Of a DNA stretch of 64,000 nt, positions 30,052-38,133 are shown piece by piece. The DNA is from Pseudomonas putida (GTDB lineage Bacteria > Pseudomonadota > Gammaproteobacteria > Pseudomonadales > Pseudomonadaceae). Every line of letters begins with the position of its first letter. Within the stretch, counting starts at the first letter, position 1. A model generated the notes under the pieces. It ran no database searches and was not told the DNA's origin. It saw only the letters and a program-made list of their open reading frames with translations. A program made the position numbers and the translations under genes. The stretch lies in NCBI RefSeq assembly GCF_026625125.1, contig NZ_CP113097.1:2232001-2296000 (forward strand), read 5' to 3'.

Positions 30052-30672
30052 TCAACCGGCATTCCCCACATTCAACCAGGCTGACTCAGCAAGCAGCTGT
30101 TTGTAGAGGTCTGGGCTTTGCTTGACTCGGCCGGAGAGCCAAGCCCGGCAGTAACTATCCGCCGATCCTATAATTAGCGAGGGTATGAGCTCGCGCGGCA
30201 GATCCCTCAACTCACGTCGATGAACTGGGTCGCTAAACCAATCTTTGATCTGCGCGTTCCTGATGCGATTGGCTTCTTTGAGCTGATCACCGAAGGCACT
30301 TTGCGCGACGGCGTAGCGCGCTTGGTATTGAAAACGCGCCCAGTCTGGCTGGCCGACTACCCAATCTACATAGCTGAAGACCAGCGCGAACACCCATTCC
30401 CGGGTTGAAACCGCACCTTTCATGTAGCTGTCTCGCAGGTGCGCCTGGTCGTCCAGCGCCGCCATGTAGAGGGCTGCGATCACGCCTTCCTTGTTGCCAA
30501 AATGGTGATAGATCGACCCCACACTCGTCTCGCTATCGGCTCGGATGATGTCGATGGTGGTCGCGTCGATTCCGTGCTCATTGAACAGCCGTAGTGCACA
30601 GCGAAGAATTTGCCGTTTGGACTCGGCACGTCGCCCGGGGTAACAGCGCTCGAGGAGATCAGCAGGTTCCAT
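30052..30672 (-). CDS. TetR-family regulator
   Basis: A 206-residue protein with the TetR N-terminal HTH at about residues 20-65 (ATTIDIIRADSETSVGSIYHHFGNKEGV) and a helical ligand domain. It is divergent from a DUF4442 thioesterase-like gene, with a 26-bp palindrome between them, so it probably represses that gene and itself. The inducer is unknown; the partner suggests an acyl-CoA or fatty-acid ligand. Confidence 0.85.
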   Translation of the reverse strand: MEPADLLERCYPGRRAESKRQILRCALRLFNEHGIDATTIDIIRADSETSVGSIYHHFGNKEGVIAALYMAALDDQAHLRDSYMKGAVSTREWVFALVFSYVDWVVGQPDWARFQYQARYAVAQSAFGDQLKEANRIRNAQIKDWFSDPVHRRELRDLPRELIPSLIIGSADSYCRAWLSGRVKQSPDLYKQLLAESAWLNVGNAG

Positions 30673-30748
30673 TCTTGATTCCGGCCCAAAAGCGCGATGG
30701 TAAGTGAAACCGGCAGCGCATACGAGCTGTTGACGGGTTGGATTAAAC

Positions 30749-30774
30749 AGAATATTGTTCTAGAACATGATTCT
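30749..30774. promoter_or_regulatory. TetR operator in DUF4442 promoter
   Basis: A 26-bp imperfect palindrome centred on CTAG (inner GTTCTAGAAC, outer AGAAT/ATTCT; 22 of 26 positions symmetric). It overlaps a likely -10 (TATTGT, 30753-30758) that is 17 bp after TTGACG (30730-30735), so binding would block transcription of the DUF4442 gene. Confidence 0.65.
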
Positions 30775-30808
30775 AATCTGTCATTCGCTAAATCAGAGGT
30801 CCCCGTAA

Positions 30809-31249
30809 ATGAGCCAGACACTCAGCATGTACCAAAACGTTGGCGCTTCCGCTTTCAGCAATATCGCCTGCCAAATGGCCCCCTACTTCAGCACCATTAC
30901 CCCGGAAATCTCTTTGCTGACTCCCGGTCGCGCTGAAGTGAACGTCCCTTTCCGCAAAGAAATCACCAACCACCTCGCCTCTGTTCATGCCATCGCACTA
31001 TGCAACGCTGCTGAGCTTGCCGGCGGGATGATGACCGAGGTATCTATTCCTAGCGGCGCTCGTTGGATTCCGAAAGGCATGACTGTCGAGTATCTAGCTA
31101 AAGCCAAGACCGCCGTTCACGCGGTCGCCGATGGTAGCGAAATTGATTGGGAATCTTCGGGTGACAAAATCGTCCCGGTCGAAATTTTCGACGAAGCTGG
31201 GGTGAAAGTCTTCACGGCTCGCATCACCATGAATGTGAAGCTTGGCTAA
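30809..31249 (+). CDS. DUF4442 hotdog-fold thioesterase-like protein
   Basis: The 146-residue protein fits the DUF4442/PaaI-like hotdog fold: PYFSTITPEISLLTPGRAEVNVPFRKEITNHLASVHAIALCNAAELAGG is the strand-long-helix core, and KGMTVEYLAKAKTAVHA follows. The HLASVHA segment occupies the catalytic helix position. Acyl-CoA thioesterase or acyl-carrier binding activity is likely, but no substrate is evident. AGAGG precedes the start. Regulation is by the divergent TetR. Confidence 0.75.
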   Translation: MSQTLSMYQNVGASAFSNIACQMAPYFSTITPEISLLTPGRAEVNVPFRKEITNHLASVHAIALCNAAELAGGMMTEVSIPSGARWIPKGMTVEYLAKAKTAVHAVADGSEIDWESSGDKIVPVEIFDEAGVKVFTARITMNVKLG

Positions 31250-31556
31250 GTAATTAGTATCGCGAGCGGTTAATTCATCTTTAAACGTGCAGCGATACAT
31301 TGTGAATCCACGCCCGAGCGAGTTACAGGTGGACCGCGCCCAGTGGGTTCCTCTGCGCTGTAAACCGCTGAAGTTGTCAAGGTTTGGGGTTGGCTTCGCC
31401 TGAGCATGTAGGTGGGGAACCTTGCTCAGCGGGCGCGGATACTACGTTTAATCAATTAAGGGGTTACGCCCATTACCATCTGTTGGAGCGCTGATCCAAA
31501 GGCTGAATCGAGCGCCTAAACACCTAGGAAGTCGGACAGCCGCTTGAGATACGCCA
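31250..31556. other. Gene-free gap
   Basis: 307 bp with no convincing open frame, tRNA or repeat. GC content is lower than the flanking housekeeping genes. I find neither terminator hairpins nor transposon ends. Confidence 0.5.
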
Positions 31557-31931
31557 TCAAATGTCCTGCGGAGTTCCGCCCCGAGTTTCGCATTTGAGAA
31601 ATGCCCAATCGATCAGCGTCTCAATCGATGGGCCGAGCGCGAGACCAAGCTCGGTCAAGGCATACTCCACCTTCGGTGGGACCTGCGCAAAGACCTTGCG
31701 GGTGACGATTCCGTCCTTTTCCAGTTCCTTGAGCTGCTGAATCAGCATCTTCTGGTTCACCCCCACAACCCGCTTCTCAAGCTCTGAAAAGCGAATCGGC
31801 TCCTTGGCTGCGAAGAGCTGGACAATGATCACAATCTTCCACTTTCCTTCAAGCACTCGCAGGGTTTCGCTCGTCGCGGCCGCCCAGAAGAGTTGCTGAT
31901 TAGGATCTCCGCTTCGCCAATCTCGCTTCAT
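31557..31931 (-). CDS. HxlR-family regulator
   Basis: A 124-residue winged-helix protein with the HxlR pattern: ETLRVLEGKWKIVIIVQLF, RFSELEKRVVGVNQKMLIQQLKELEKDGIVTRK and VEYALTELG. AAGGTAAG precedes the ATG. It is divergent from a quinone-oxidoreductase-like gene; HxlR regulators commonly control such neighbours in response to electrophiles. No conserved N-terminal sensing Cys is visible. Confidence 0.87.
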   Translation of the reverse strand: MKRDWRSGDPNQQLFWAAATSETLRVLEGKWKIVIIVQLFAAKEPIRFSELEKRVVGVNQKMLIQQLKELEKDGIVTRKVFAQVPPKVEYALTELGLALGPSIETLIDWAFLKCETRGGTPQDI

Positions 31932-32102
31932 CTAACTTACCTTTTGGTTAGTAACGCACAAAATAGTGTGTACTTGCTGTTAAGAATGGTAGTGGATACT
32001 CTCTTTTTTACGCAAACATTTGCTGGAAAAGGGGGGTGAACCGACGATTCCGCTGGTTCTATGAGTCGGCCCCGCCATGCTGATCAAAGAAGGATAGAGA
32101 CG

Positions 32103-33116
32103 ATGAAAACTGTTCGATGGACCTCCGACGAGAGGCCGGGCCTTAAGCTGCACGATGAAGCCATGCCAAATCCCGGTCCGCACGAGGTTGTGGTCAGGGT
32201 TCATGCAGCATCCTTGAACTTCCGCGACCAAGCGATTCTCGATGGTGCATATGGCGGTCCGACAAAGCCTAATGGCGTCCCCCTTTCGGACGGAGCCGGT
32301 GAAGTGATCGCGGTCGGTCGCGACGTCAAACGCACAAAGGTCGGCGACCGTGTGTCAGCATCATGCTGCCAGCACTGGATCGGCGGACCCACGCGTCCGG
32401 AGTACCATGCGGACAGCCTGGGCATGACGACTGACGGATGGCTGGCCGAAACTATTCTGCTGCACGAGAACGCCGTCGTTCATCTGCCGGACTACATGAC
32501 CTATATTGAGGCCGCCTCTCTCCCTTGCGCTGCCGTTACGGCTTGGTCGGCGCTGAACCTATCATCGCCGCTCCAGCCTGGCGAGACAGTGCTGATTCAG
32601 GGCACTGGCGGGGTAGCGCTGTTCTCGCTGCAGGTGGCGAAGATGTTCGGCGCGAAGGTGCTCGCCATCACCTCATCGGAGGAAAAGGCGGAACGGCTTC
32701 GGGCGCTGGGCGCCGCTGCAGTCGTCAATTACCGGTCCCATCCCGACTGGGACAAGAAAATTCTGGCTCTCACAGACGGGCGTGGGGTCGACAAGACCAT
32801 CGATATCGCGGGCGAGAAGACGATCGTGCAGTCGGCGGCCGCTACCCGGAACGGCGGCGACATCTCGCTCGTCGGTTTCACCAGCGGTTTCGGTGGCGGG
32901 CTGCCGCCAATCGATATTCTCGGCAAGTCGCTTCGCGTCGCCGGCACGTCTATCGGGTCGCGGGCAACCTTCGAGGCGCTGTTGCGAGCCATGGCCTTGC
33001 ACGAGATGCACCCGGTTGTGGACCAGGTTTTTTCATTCGCGGATTACGAGGCCGCTTATCGGCGCCTCAAAAGCGGCAATCACGTTGGCAAGGTCGTGAT
33101 CGATGTTGCGCGATGA
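32103..33116 (+). CDS. MDR-family NAD(P)-dependent alcohol dehydrogenase/quinone reductase
   Basis: The 337-residue medium-chain dehydrogenase has the GroES-like N-domain (VVVRVHAASLNFRDQAIL, then LSDGAGEVIAVG) and a Rossmann domain (QGTGGVALFSLQVAKMFGAKV). The usual structural-zinc Cys cluster is absent, so it may be zinc-free. I use ATG 32103, which follows an AAGGA site; an in-frame ATG at 32061 lacks one. It is divergent from the HxlR gene, which probably controls it. Confidence 0.85.
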   Translation: MKTVRWTSDERPGLKLHDEAMPNPGPHEVVVRVHAASLNFRDQAILDGAYGGPTKPNGVPLSDGAGEVIAVGRDVKRTKVGDRVSASCCQHWIGGPTRPEYHADSLGMTTDGWLAETILLHENAVVHLPDYMTYIEAASLPCAAVTAWSALNLSSPLQPGETVLIQGTGGVALFSLQVAKMFGAKVLAITSSEEKAERLRALGAAAVVNYRSHPDWDKKILALTDGRGVDKTIDIAGEKTIVQSAAATRNGGDISLVGFTSGFGGGLPPIDILGKSLRVAGTSIGSRATFEALLRAMALHEMHPVVDQVFSFADYEAAYRRLKSGNHVGKVVIDVAR

Positions 33117-33182
33117 TATGACCGCTGGCATTCGCCGAAGCGCCGCACACAGCAGCGCTTCGGCTGGCAGGAGCCTCGTACG

Positions 33183-33536
33183 ATGATCCCATCGTCGATT
33201 CTGGAACTCGGACCCCTTCGGCAAGGATCCGACCGCCGCACAGCGCTCGATAGCGCCCGCACACTTGGCCAGCATGCAGAGCGCTTGGGTTTGCGCCGCA
33301 TCTGGGTGGCCGAGCATCACAACTCGCCAGCAGTCAGCACGGCTGCGACCTCGGTCGTTGTGTCTCACATCGCGGCTGCTACGACGACGATCCGCGTTGG
33401 TGCTGGCGGCGTGATGCTTCCCAACCACGGCCCTTACGTTATCGCAGACCTCGCGGGCACTCCGGCGCGATCCCGGCAACGCGGAGATGCCCTCAGCGAG
33501 CGCGTGCGCTCAGTTGAAATTCAGCCCAAGCAGTAA
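33183..33536 (+). pseudogene. Truncated luciferase-like (LLM) monooxygenase
   Basis: The first ~85 residues match the N-terminus of LLM flavin oxidoreductases (SILELGPLRQGSD, LRRIWVAEHHN, IRVGAGGVMLPNHGPYVIAD). The alignment fails after that: the expected FGTLARLYPGRIDLGLG segment is replaced by unrelated residues and a stop, giving 117 instead of about 330 residues. The remainder of the barrel is missing before the next gene. Probably a deletion remnant. Confidence 0.8.
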
Positions 33537-33556
33537 CCTGATATAGGGAATACACA

Positions 33557-34054
33557 ATGTACGCGGAAATTACGCAATTCATCAAAATGCTAGACACCCT
33601 TTCCCGTCTCTTGGACAAGGCACAACGACACGCTGAGGAAAATGGCTTTGAGGCGGAAGTTCTTTTGAACGCCCGTCTCGCGCCAGATATGCTGCCACTC
33701 TCGAGCCAAGTCCAGATGGTGTGCGGTACGGCCATGCTCGCCAGCTCAGTTCTGACTGGCAAATCGGCTCCGGTCTCCGATAACGCTGAGCACACTGTCC
33801 CAGAACTCAAAGCGCTGATTGAAAAAACGATCACCTATGTCAGTTCGATGAAAGAAAGCGACTTTTTGGGTTGGGAAGATCGCATTGTCGCTCCTCCCGG
33901 TTGGTCCGGCGCTTTTCTTGGCAAGGACTATTTCCACCAGCACGCAGTCCCTAACTTTTACTTTCACATGGTGACGGCCTACGCAATCCTCCGACACGAA
34001 GGCGTTCGGATCGGAAAGATGGACTACATCGGAAAATTGCCTTTCCTCATTTAA
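33557..34054 (+). CDS. DUF1993 family protein
   Basis: The 165-residue protein matches the DUF1993 (DinB-like four-helix) family: FIKMLDTLSRLLDKAQRHAEE at the start, NARLAPDMLPLSSQVQM, and NFYFHMVTAYAILRHEGVRIGKMDYIG at the end. His residues in HQHAVPNFYFHMVTAY may bind metal, as in DinB folds. AGGGAA precedes the start. Function is unknown. GC content is below that of the housekeeping block. Confidence 0.8.
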   Translation: MYAEITQFIKMLDTLSRLLDKAQRHAEENGFEAEVLLNARLAPDMLPLSSQVQMVCGTAMLASSVLTGKSAPVSDNAEHTVPELKALIEKTITYVSSMKESDFLGWEDRIVAPPGWSGAFLGKDYFHQHAVPNFYFHMVTAYAILRHEGVRIGKMDYIGKLPFLI

Positions 34055-34418
34055 CAACCGATCGCGCCTCGTTACATGATTGCTCTAAACGCTGGAAAGG
34101 CCCTGGCTCATTCCAGCTCGCGTTCAAATCGGTCGCTGACAGAGGCTTAACTCCCAGTTCCATTTTGCTGACTGCGAGATTTGGCCGCATGCATCGAGTC
34201 TGCCTGATAGCTTTTTTGTTGAACTTGATGAGTGCTGTCATTTTCTCGGTGGCAACTATGCGGTCGTAGGTTGGACAGAGAGCCGCCGTGTCGGCATCCG
34301 GCAGATGCCAGGGATGTGCCCGCGTTGTTGCCGCGGATGGCAGTATCGCACCTGCGCAACCTCCGAGTCCGTCGGTTGTCAGGTGGGCATAAGGTAGGCA
34401 CTCGCATAGGCCGTAGGG
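34055..34418. other. Gap without a supportable gene
   Basis: 364 bp between DUF1993 and the methyltransferase remnant. The longest minus-strand frame (34047-34241, 64 codons) overlaps the DUF1993 3' end, lacks a recognisable domain and has a weak ribosome site, so I do not call it. Confidence 0.45.
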
Positions 34419-35010
34419 TCAGGCAGCAACAGATTTCGTGACGTGCACTCTCCAAGGATCGTTAGCACGAGCAAGTGCAGCCATCGGTGGCGGGCTCACG
34501 CTGTTACCGCACATGTGCACCTGCTCGGTCTTGGTGAACGGCTTGCCGTCGGCGCCCCTGTCGATGATGTAGCTAGGCGGGAAGCCTTGGGCCCGGTAGA
34601 GCTCGTGTGGCTGCAGCATGCGCAGACAGATGTCGACGATGACGTACGGGGTGCCCTTCACGAAGACGGTGACCAGGCCTTGAGCGGTTCGTGGGCTGAC
34701 TGGGCCAATTCGCCCGACCAGTTCGCAATCGGCACGATGAAGGGCTGCGGGTTGTCCAGCACGAACTTCTTCATGCCCTTGGCCACACGGCGGAGCGTTG
34801 CGGCAGCCAAGTCTTTCTTCCGACCGAAGATACTCTTGCTTGGCACGCTCCAATCAATGCACTCGGCAGCGGTGCGCCACTTCTGCTGGCCCTTGGCTGG
34901 GTGTTTGGCGTGGGTCGGATCCGGCCACACGATGGGCTCCCCGTCGCAGCGGGCGATCATGAACAGGCGTTCCCGGCTGGTCGGTGCGCCGAAGCAGTGG
35001 GCAAAACAGG
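34419..35010 (-). pseudogene. Decayed C5-cytosine DNA methyltransferase
   Basis: Two frames together give the C-terminal half of a Dcm-type enzyme. Upstream frame: FGAPTSRERLFMIARCDGEPIVWPDPTH and FIVPIANWSG. Downstream frame: KGTPYVIVDICLRMLQPHELYRAQGFP and the last conserved block CGNSVSPPPMAAL. The switch is near 34675-34690, where an internal deletion seems to have occurred. The N-terminal half, including the catalytic PC motif, is missing. It is probably from a phage or an R-M system. Confidence 0.8.
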
Positions 35011-35017
35011 CGTCAAA

Positions 35018-35434
35018 TTAACATGCAAAACGGAGCTCTATAGATCGTTTCGACGCCTACTGTGCCGTCATAAAAATGCGGTCGAAAACGCACAGTCGGT
35101 TTCGAGTTTTGCAGACGGTGAGGCTGCTGATTTCGAGTTTCGCTCGGTTTGGGAAAAGTATTTGGGTGAGTCGTTTAGGGCCTCTTTGGAGGCAGCGAAA
35201 GCGATTGTGGTGTACGAGCTCTCCGACTATAAGCTTGTCGTGTACTACAGCGGCTTGATGGGCTCACTTTATAAAATGCACTATGAAGTTGAGAAATACA
35301 TGGCCACGACGCCAACTACGGAGGCGACATTCAAGGTTTACGATGATCTGAAGCTGCTGTCATCGATGATCAACTTCGACTGGGATCAATTTCAAGAGCG
35401 CGCTGAGCGGAAGCGGATCCGGATGAAGAGGTAG
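35018..35434 (+). pseudogene. Gene fragment fused to the methyltransferase breakpoint
   Basis: An open frame encodes a low-GC protein segment (FEFRSVWEKYLGESFRASLEAAKAIVVYELSDYKLVVYY ... RIRMKR in parts) that I do not recognise. No ATG/GTG with a ribosome site opens it: the only upstream ATG lies in the antisense of the methyltransferase. A TTG at 35162 is possible. It begins where methyltransferase similarity ends, suggesting a recombination junction that removed its start. Confidence 0.4.
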
Positions 35435-35475
35435 TGTGCCCATTGCAGGCACCGCCCTCGCCGGGGAGGCGTTAT

Positions 35476-35508
35476 CGTTGAATAGGGGAAGGCTCTGGCG
35501 GGCAGCGC
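35476..35508 (+). repeat. 33-bp intergenic repeat, copy 1
   Basis: Differs at one of 33 bases from the copy at 36004. It begins CGTTGAATAGGGGAAGG and ends CTGGCGGGCAGCGC. It precedes the small membrane protein gene. Confidence 0.75.
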
Positions 35509-35563
35509 CGCGCAGTGATTCTTGCTGGTATGCTTCGCCGCTTACCTAACAGGGACAGTGGTA

Positions 35564-35992
35564 ATGGTGCGACGGAACAGATTGAAGGCTCTTTTTGCAC
35601 GTCTGACGACGAATCGCTGGCGTACCGGATCTTTATTAGGGTTCGTGGCTTGGTGCAGTCTGCTGCGCTACGGTGACCTGGGCATGCTACCCACAGTTTT
35701 TAGTATGCCTTTCGGCATCGCCCTCTTTGCTATGGGCCCCTTGGAATTCCTCCCAGACAGATGGTTCTGGGTTGACTCCTTTCTGTCTGCTATGACGGGG
35801 CTGTTCTTCCAAGGAAGCTTGATGCTCATATGGGGCGTTTTGGCCTTTGAGCTTACATTGAGCCAATATGCCAGGACCGCATTCGTGGTGCTCTGCATTG
35901 TACTGCAGGTCATTATTATCGGCTGGATTCAGCGCCGGATGATGCGTTCGTATATCCGCAAGCGAAGTGAGCAGAGAAATCGCGCGCAATGA
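35564..35992 (+). CDS. Small multi-pass membrane protein
   Basis: The 142-residue protein starts at ATG 35564, which has AGGGA upstream; the frame extends to a TTG at 35522. Three or four hydrophobic segments are visible (around SLLGFVAWCSLL, PFGIALFAMGPLEFL, GLFFQGSLMLIWGVLAF and FVVLCIVLQVIIIGW), with a basic C-terminal tail (RRMMRSYIRKR). I do not recognise the family. It lies between two copies of the 33-bp repeat in the phage-like cluster. Confidence 0.5.
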   Translation: MVRRNRLKALFARLTTNRWRTGSLLGFVAWCSLLRYGDLGMLPTVFSMPFGIALFAMGPLEFLPDRWFWVDSFLSAMTGLFFQGSLMLIWGVLAFELTLSQYARTAFVVLCIVLQVIIIGWIQRRMMRSYIRKRSEQRNRAQ

Positions 35993-36003
35993 ACTAAGGC
36001 CTT

Positions 36004-36036
36004 CGTTGAATAGGGGAAGGCGCTGGCGGGCAGCGC
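36004..36036 (+). repeat. 33-bp intergenic repeat, copy 2
   Basis: Same as copy 1 except one base. The segment GGCGCTGGCGGGCAGCGC can fold into a small hairpin. It precedes the 56-residue lipoprotein gene. Confidence 0.75.
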
Positions 36037-36106
36037 TCGGTGTCAGTTTTTGCGAAGGGTTGCGATCTTTGGTATAAAAGCCGGCCATTTCACAGGAAGG
36101 AACCTC

Positions 36107-36277
36107 ATGAAACGCACCATCGTAGGCGCAGCCATCGTTGCCATTGCTGCAATTTCCCTCAGCGGATGCTGGGAGTCTGAGGAAGAGAAGAAGGCTCAGG
36201 CACAGCAGGAAGCCAGCGAGAATCTCTGGAACATCACTCCGCCTGATGAAAGCCAGGACGAGGGGTTCAAGCCGTGA
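36107..36277 (+). CDS. Small lipoprotein
   Basis: The 56-residue product starts at ATG 36107 behind AGGAAGGAA. A lipoprotein signal ends in LSGC (residues 18-21), followed by an acidic, Gln/Glu-rich tail (ESEEEKKAQAQQEA). TATAAAA at about 36073 could be its -10. The stop overlaps the next lipoprotein start (GTGA), so the two are coupled. Confidence 0.6.
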   Translation: MKRTIVGAAIVAIAAISLSGCWESEEEKKAQAQQEASENLWNITPPDESQDEGFKP

Positions 36278-36492
36278 AGTCATGCTTTGCCCCAATCCTT
36301 GCTGCGGCACTCGCTATGAGCTTGGCCGGCTGCAAAGAAGACGCCCTCGACACTGCTGCCTACGAGCCAACGACCGAGCACTGCCAGCCCGACTACCTGA
36401 AAACACTTCCAGACAACAAGGCTCGCGAAGACCTGGTCGAGAAGTGCATGACGGGAGGCTCTTACAAGAAGTCAGAGCCGAAGACCTGGTAA
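36274..36492 (+). CDS. TrbK/EexN-like entry-exclusion lipoprotein
   Basis: A 72-residue lipoprotein with a GTG start overlapping the preceding stop by 4 bp. The lipobox is LAGC (residues 17-20). The mature part has a Cys pair (EHCQPDYLK ... EKCMTGGSY) and ends KSEPKTW. This resembles the small TrbK/EexN entry-exclusion lipoproteins found in prophages and conjugative elements, which block superinfection or redundant transfer. The assignment rests on pattern only. Confidence 0.5.
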   Translation: MKSCFAPILAAALAMSLAGCKEDALDTAAYEPTTEHCQPDYLKTLPDNKAREDLVEKCMTGGSYKKSEPKTW

Positions 36493-36513
36493 CGTCCGAT
36501 CTTCGTCAGTCAG

Positions 36514-36537
36514 CGCCGCCTTCTCAGGCGGCGTTTT
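36514..36537 (+). terminator. Terminator after lipoprotein pair
   Basis: Stem CGCCGCCT/AGGCGGCG with a TCTC loop followed by TTTT. Confidence 0.9.
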
Positions 36538-36567
36538 CGTTCGAGGGAGAGGCGCTGGCGGGTAGCG
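36538..36567 (+). repeat. 33-bp intergenic repeat, diverged copy 3
   Basis: CGTTCGAGGGAGAGGCGCTG followed by GCGGGTAGCGC keeps the hairpin part of copies 1 and 2 but has lost three bases in the AATAGGGG part. It abuts the terminator. Confidence 0.55.
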
Positions 36568-36575
36568 CAGGGGTG

Positions 36576-36862
36576 TCAGTAGTCGGATTGGCTGTAACGC
36601 ACTTCGTAGGTAGCGATCTCCTCGAAGTCGAGCTTCACCCCTCCGGTGTATAGGTTCAGCAGCAAAGCCTCGATACCGTAAGTGGCGCCAAGGAAGAGGC
36701 TCTTCTTCGGGTCAAACTCGTTGATGGTCAGGTCGAAGCATTCCCCATAGGGGCGCCGAAGTAGCCGCGCTGCTCAGCCAGGCGATAGGCTTCGCGCACG
36801 TTGTGCGCGCTGATTTCCTCGATCTGCTCGTCTATCAGCGATTTGGCCGGTGCGGTGCTCAT
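36576..36862 (-). pseudogene. Phage-type hypothetical gene with one frameshift
   Basis: From ATG 36862 the product reads MSTAPAKSLIDEQIEEISAH and ends early after APMGNAST. In the next frame the rest is YGECFDLTINEFDPKKSLFLG ... VRYSQSDY, which looks like the natural continuation. Restoring one C in the GCCCCTA run near 36754 gives exactly 96 codons. It overlaps the next upstream gene by ATGA. Function is unknown. Confidence 0.7.
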
Positions 36863-37089
36863 GCCACTCTCCCGTTCGTTTCCATCCACTGCTGGTGAAC
36901 GCGTTCAATGATCCGATTCAGCCGCTCTGTGTAGGCCCGCTGCGTGTCGATTCCGATGGCGCCTGTAAGGCCGGCCAGATCGATGGCCATAGCCAGCTCG
37001 CCGCGCAAGCTATCGCTGAACGAAGCGTTGATAGCATCGAAGCGCGAGTTGATAATGGCGAACACCTTGTCGCGTGTGCCTCTGATCAT
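36859..37089 (-). CDS. Small phage-type hypothetical protein
   Basis: The 76-residue protein begins MIRGTRDKVFAIINSRFDA and is mostly helical. Starts and stops overlap both neighbours by 4 bp (ATGA), as in a tight phage operon. I do not recognise a named family. No signal peptide or membrane helix is present. Confidence 0.6.
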   Translation of the reverse strand: MIRGTRDKVFAIINSRFDAINASFSDSLRGELAMAIDLAGLTGAIGIDTQRAYTERLNRIIERVHQQWMETNGRVA

Positions 37090-37340
37090 GCTGTCCTCCG
37101 GGCGGCGCCTGTGCCACTCATGGCTTCCATCTTGTCGAGTGCTGACGCGATCGCCGTCCGGCTGCTTGCCTTCTGGTTCTTGTCTTGTTTGCGGATCATG
37201 GCGAGCCAAGCCCGGTTTTTAGCCGCAGCCTGCTGTGGCGTAATGCCTTCCGCCCAGTGAACTTCCTGCTCACCAGAGAGACGACGATCCAAGGCCTGGG
37301 CCTGGGCGCTGTCGGCATAGAGGTCGTGCTGGGTGGCCAT
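37086..37340 (-). CDS. Small phage-type hypothetical protein
   Basis: The 84-residue protein begins MATQHDLYADSAQAQALDRR. It is charged and helical (ITPQQAAAKNRAWLAMIRKQDKNQKAS). It overlaps the next gene by ATGA and the 3' end of the DUF551 frame by 71 bp. I do not recognise the family. Confidence 0.55.
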   Translation of the reverse strand: MATQHDLYADSAQAQALDRRLSGEQEVHWAEGITPQQAAAKNRAWLAMIRKQDKNQKASSRTAIASALDKMEAMSGTGAARRTA

Positions 37341-37542
37341 GGTCGCCTCCAGGTGGTGGGCTACTTGGTGGGGAAGGTAGGGGCATCCAATGAGTCGCGT
37401 ACGGGTCGTACCAGAACCCCCAGCCTTCGGTGTCGTCGTAGACGTACTCGGAAAGCGCGACTTCGCCGGACTCGCAGACGATCAAATAGTCTGCCTTGAT
37501 CTCCTCTGGCAGCCTGTCGCTGCATTTGATCCAGCCGCTCAT
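37270..37542 (-). CDS. DUF551 domain protein
   Basis: Starts MSGWIKCSDRLPE with GGAGG just upstream. The DUF551 pattern is complete: W-I-K-C-S at the start, SEYVYDDTEGWGFWYDP, then THWMPLPSPP. DUF551 proteins are small phage proteins of unknown role. Normal relatives stop a few residues after MPLP. Here the frame continues 34 residues into low-complexity sequence, and a one-base shift would reach a TAG at once, so the 3' end may also be frameshifted. Confidence 0.65.
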   Translation of the reverse strand: MSGWIKCSDRLPEEIKADYLIVCESGEVALSEYVYDDTEGWGFWYDPYATHWMPLPSPPSSPPPGGDHGHPARPLCRQRPGPGLGSSSLW

Positions 37543-37815
37543 GCTGCCTCCGGCCAATGGCGGGTGATGCTCTTTGGCGTAGTGCGTAAGGCGCTCGAAG
37601 CTGTTCACGCCGCCACAGCCGGGCATGGTTCCTTCCAGCTCGACGCAGGCCTTGATGTCACAGCGCCGCGAGCAGACCCAACCCCCGTAACGGCAGCGAT
37701 TCACCTCGCCTTTCGGATCAGGGTGATAGGCCAGACCACCTTTCCAAGAAGGTGAACCACGCAGCTTGAGACCGCAGCCCCGGCACACGGCCTGGGTATC
37801 AGTGCAGTTATGCAT
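37539..37815 (-). pseudogene. Phage-type Cys-rich protein gene with frameshift
   Basis: From ATG 37815 the frame gives MHNCTDTQAVCRGCGLKLRG, GLAYHPDPKG and YGGWVCSRRCDIKACVELEG, a likely zinc-binding protein with several CXXC-like pairs. The frame then runs without a stop into the DUF551 gene. In the alternative frame the end reads TPKSITRHWPEAA and stops at the TGA inside ATGA, the coupling expected with DUF551. A frameshift near 37590-37620 is inferred. Confidence 0.6.
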
Positions 37816-37998
37816 TTGGTGATCCTCAGGACCGCATTGGCCAGGAGCCAGCCGCGGGTGACCAAACCCACCGTGAAAGGTGGCCTGGCGCCTGCCAATG
37901 CGGTCGATGTGAAGGGAAGGGAGGTGTGGTGTTGCAGAAGGGCTACTAAAGGGGGCCGGCGGTGGAGTCTTAGTCCGAGCCGCCGGCAAGGAGAATTA

Positions 37999-38133
37999 CT
38001 ACTCTACGGTGCAAATCCAGCGGTGGTTTTGTCGGTATGGAGCTCTGGTAAATGCAACGTCTGTTACTAGAGTCATGCCGCGCTCTTGAAGGGCTTCGGC
38101 AAGTTGAGCGAGTGTCTCTGCTTCGATAGTCAT
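37999..38133 (-). CDS. Hypothetical 44-residue protein
   Basis: Begins MTIEAETLAQLAEALQERGM and ends HRWICTVE. GAGGTAAC precedes the ATG at good distance. The size and position at the head of the phage-type minus-strand cluster suggest a phage origin. I do not recognise a family. Confidence 0.45.
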   Translation of the reverse strand: MTIEAETLAQLAEALQERGMTLVTDVAFTRAPYRQNHRWICTVE

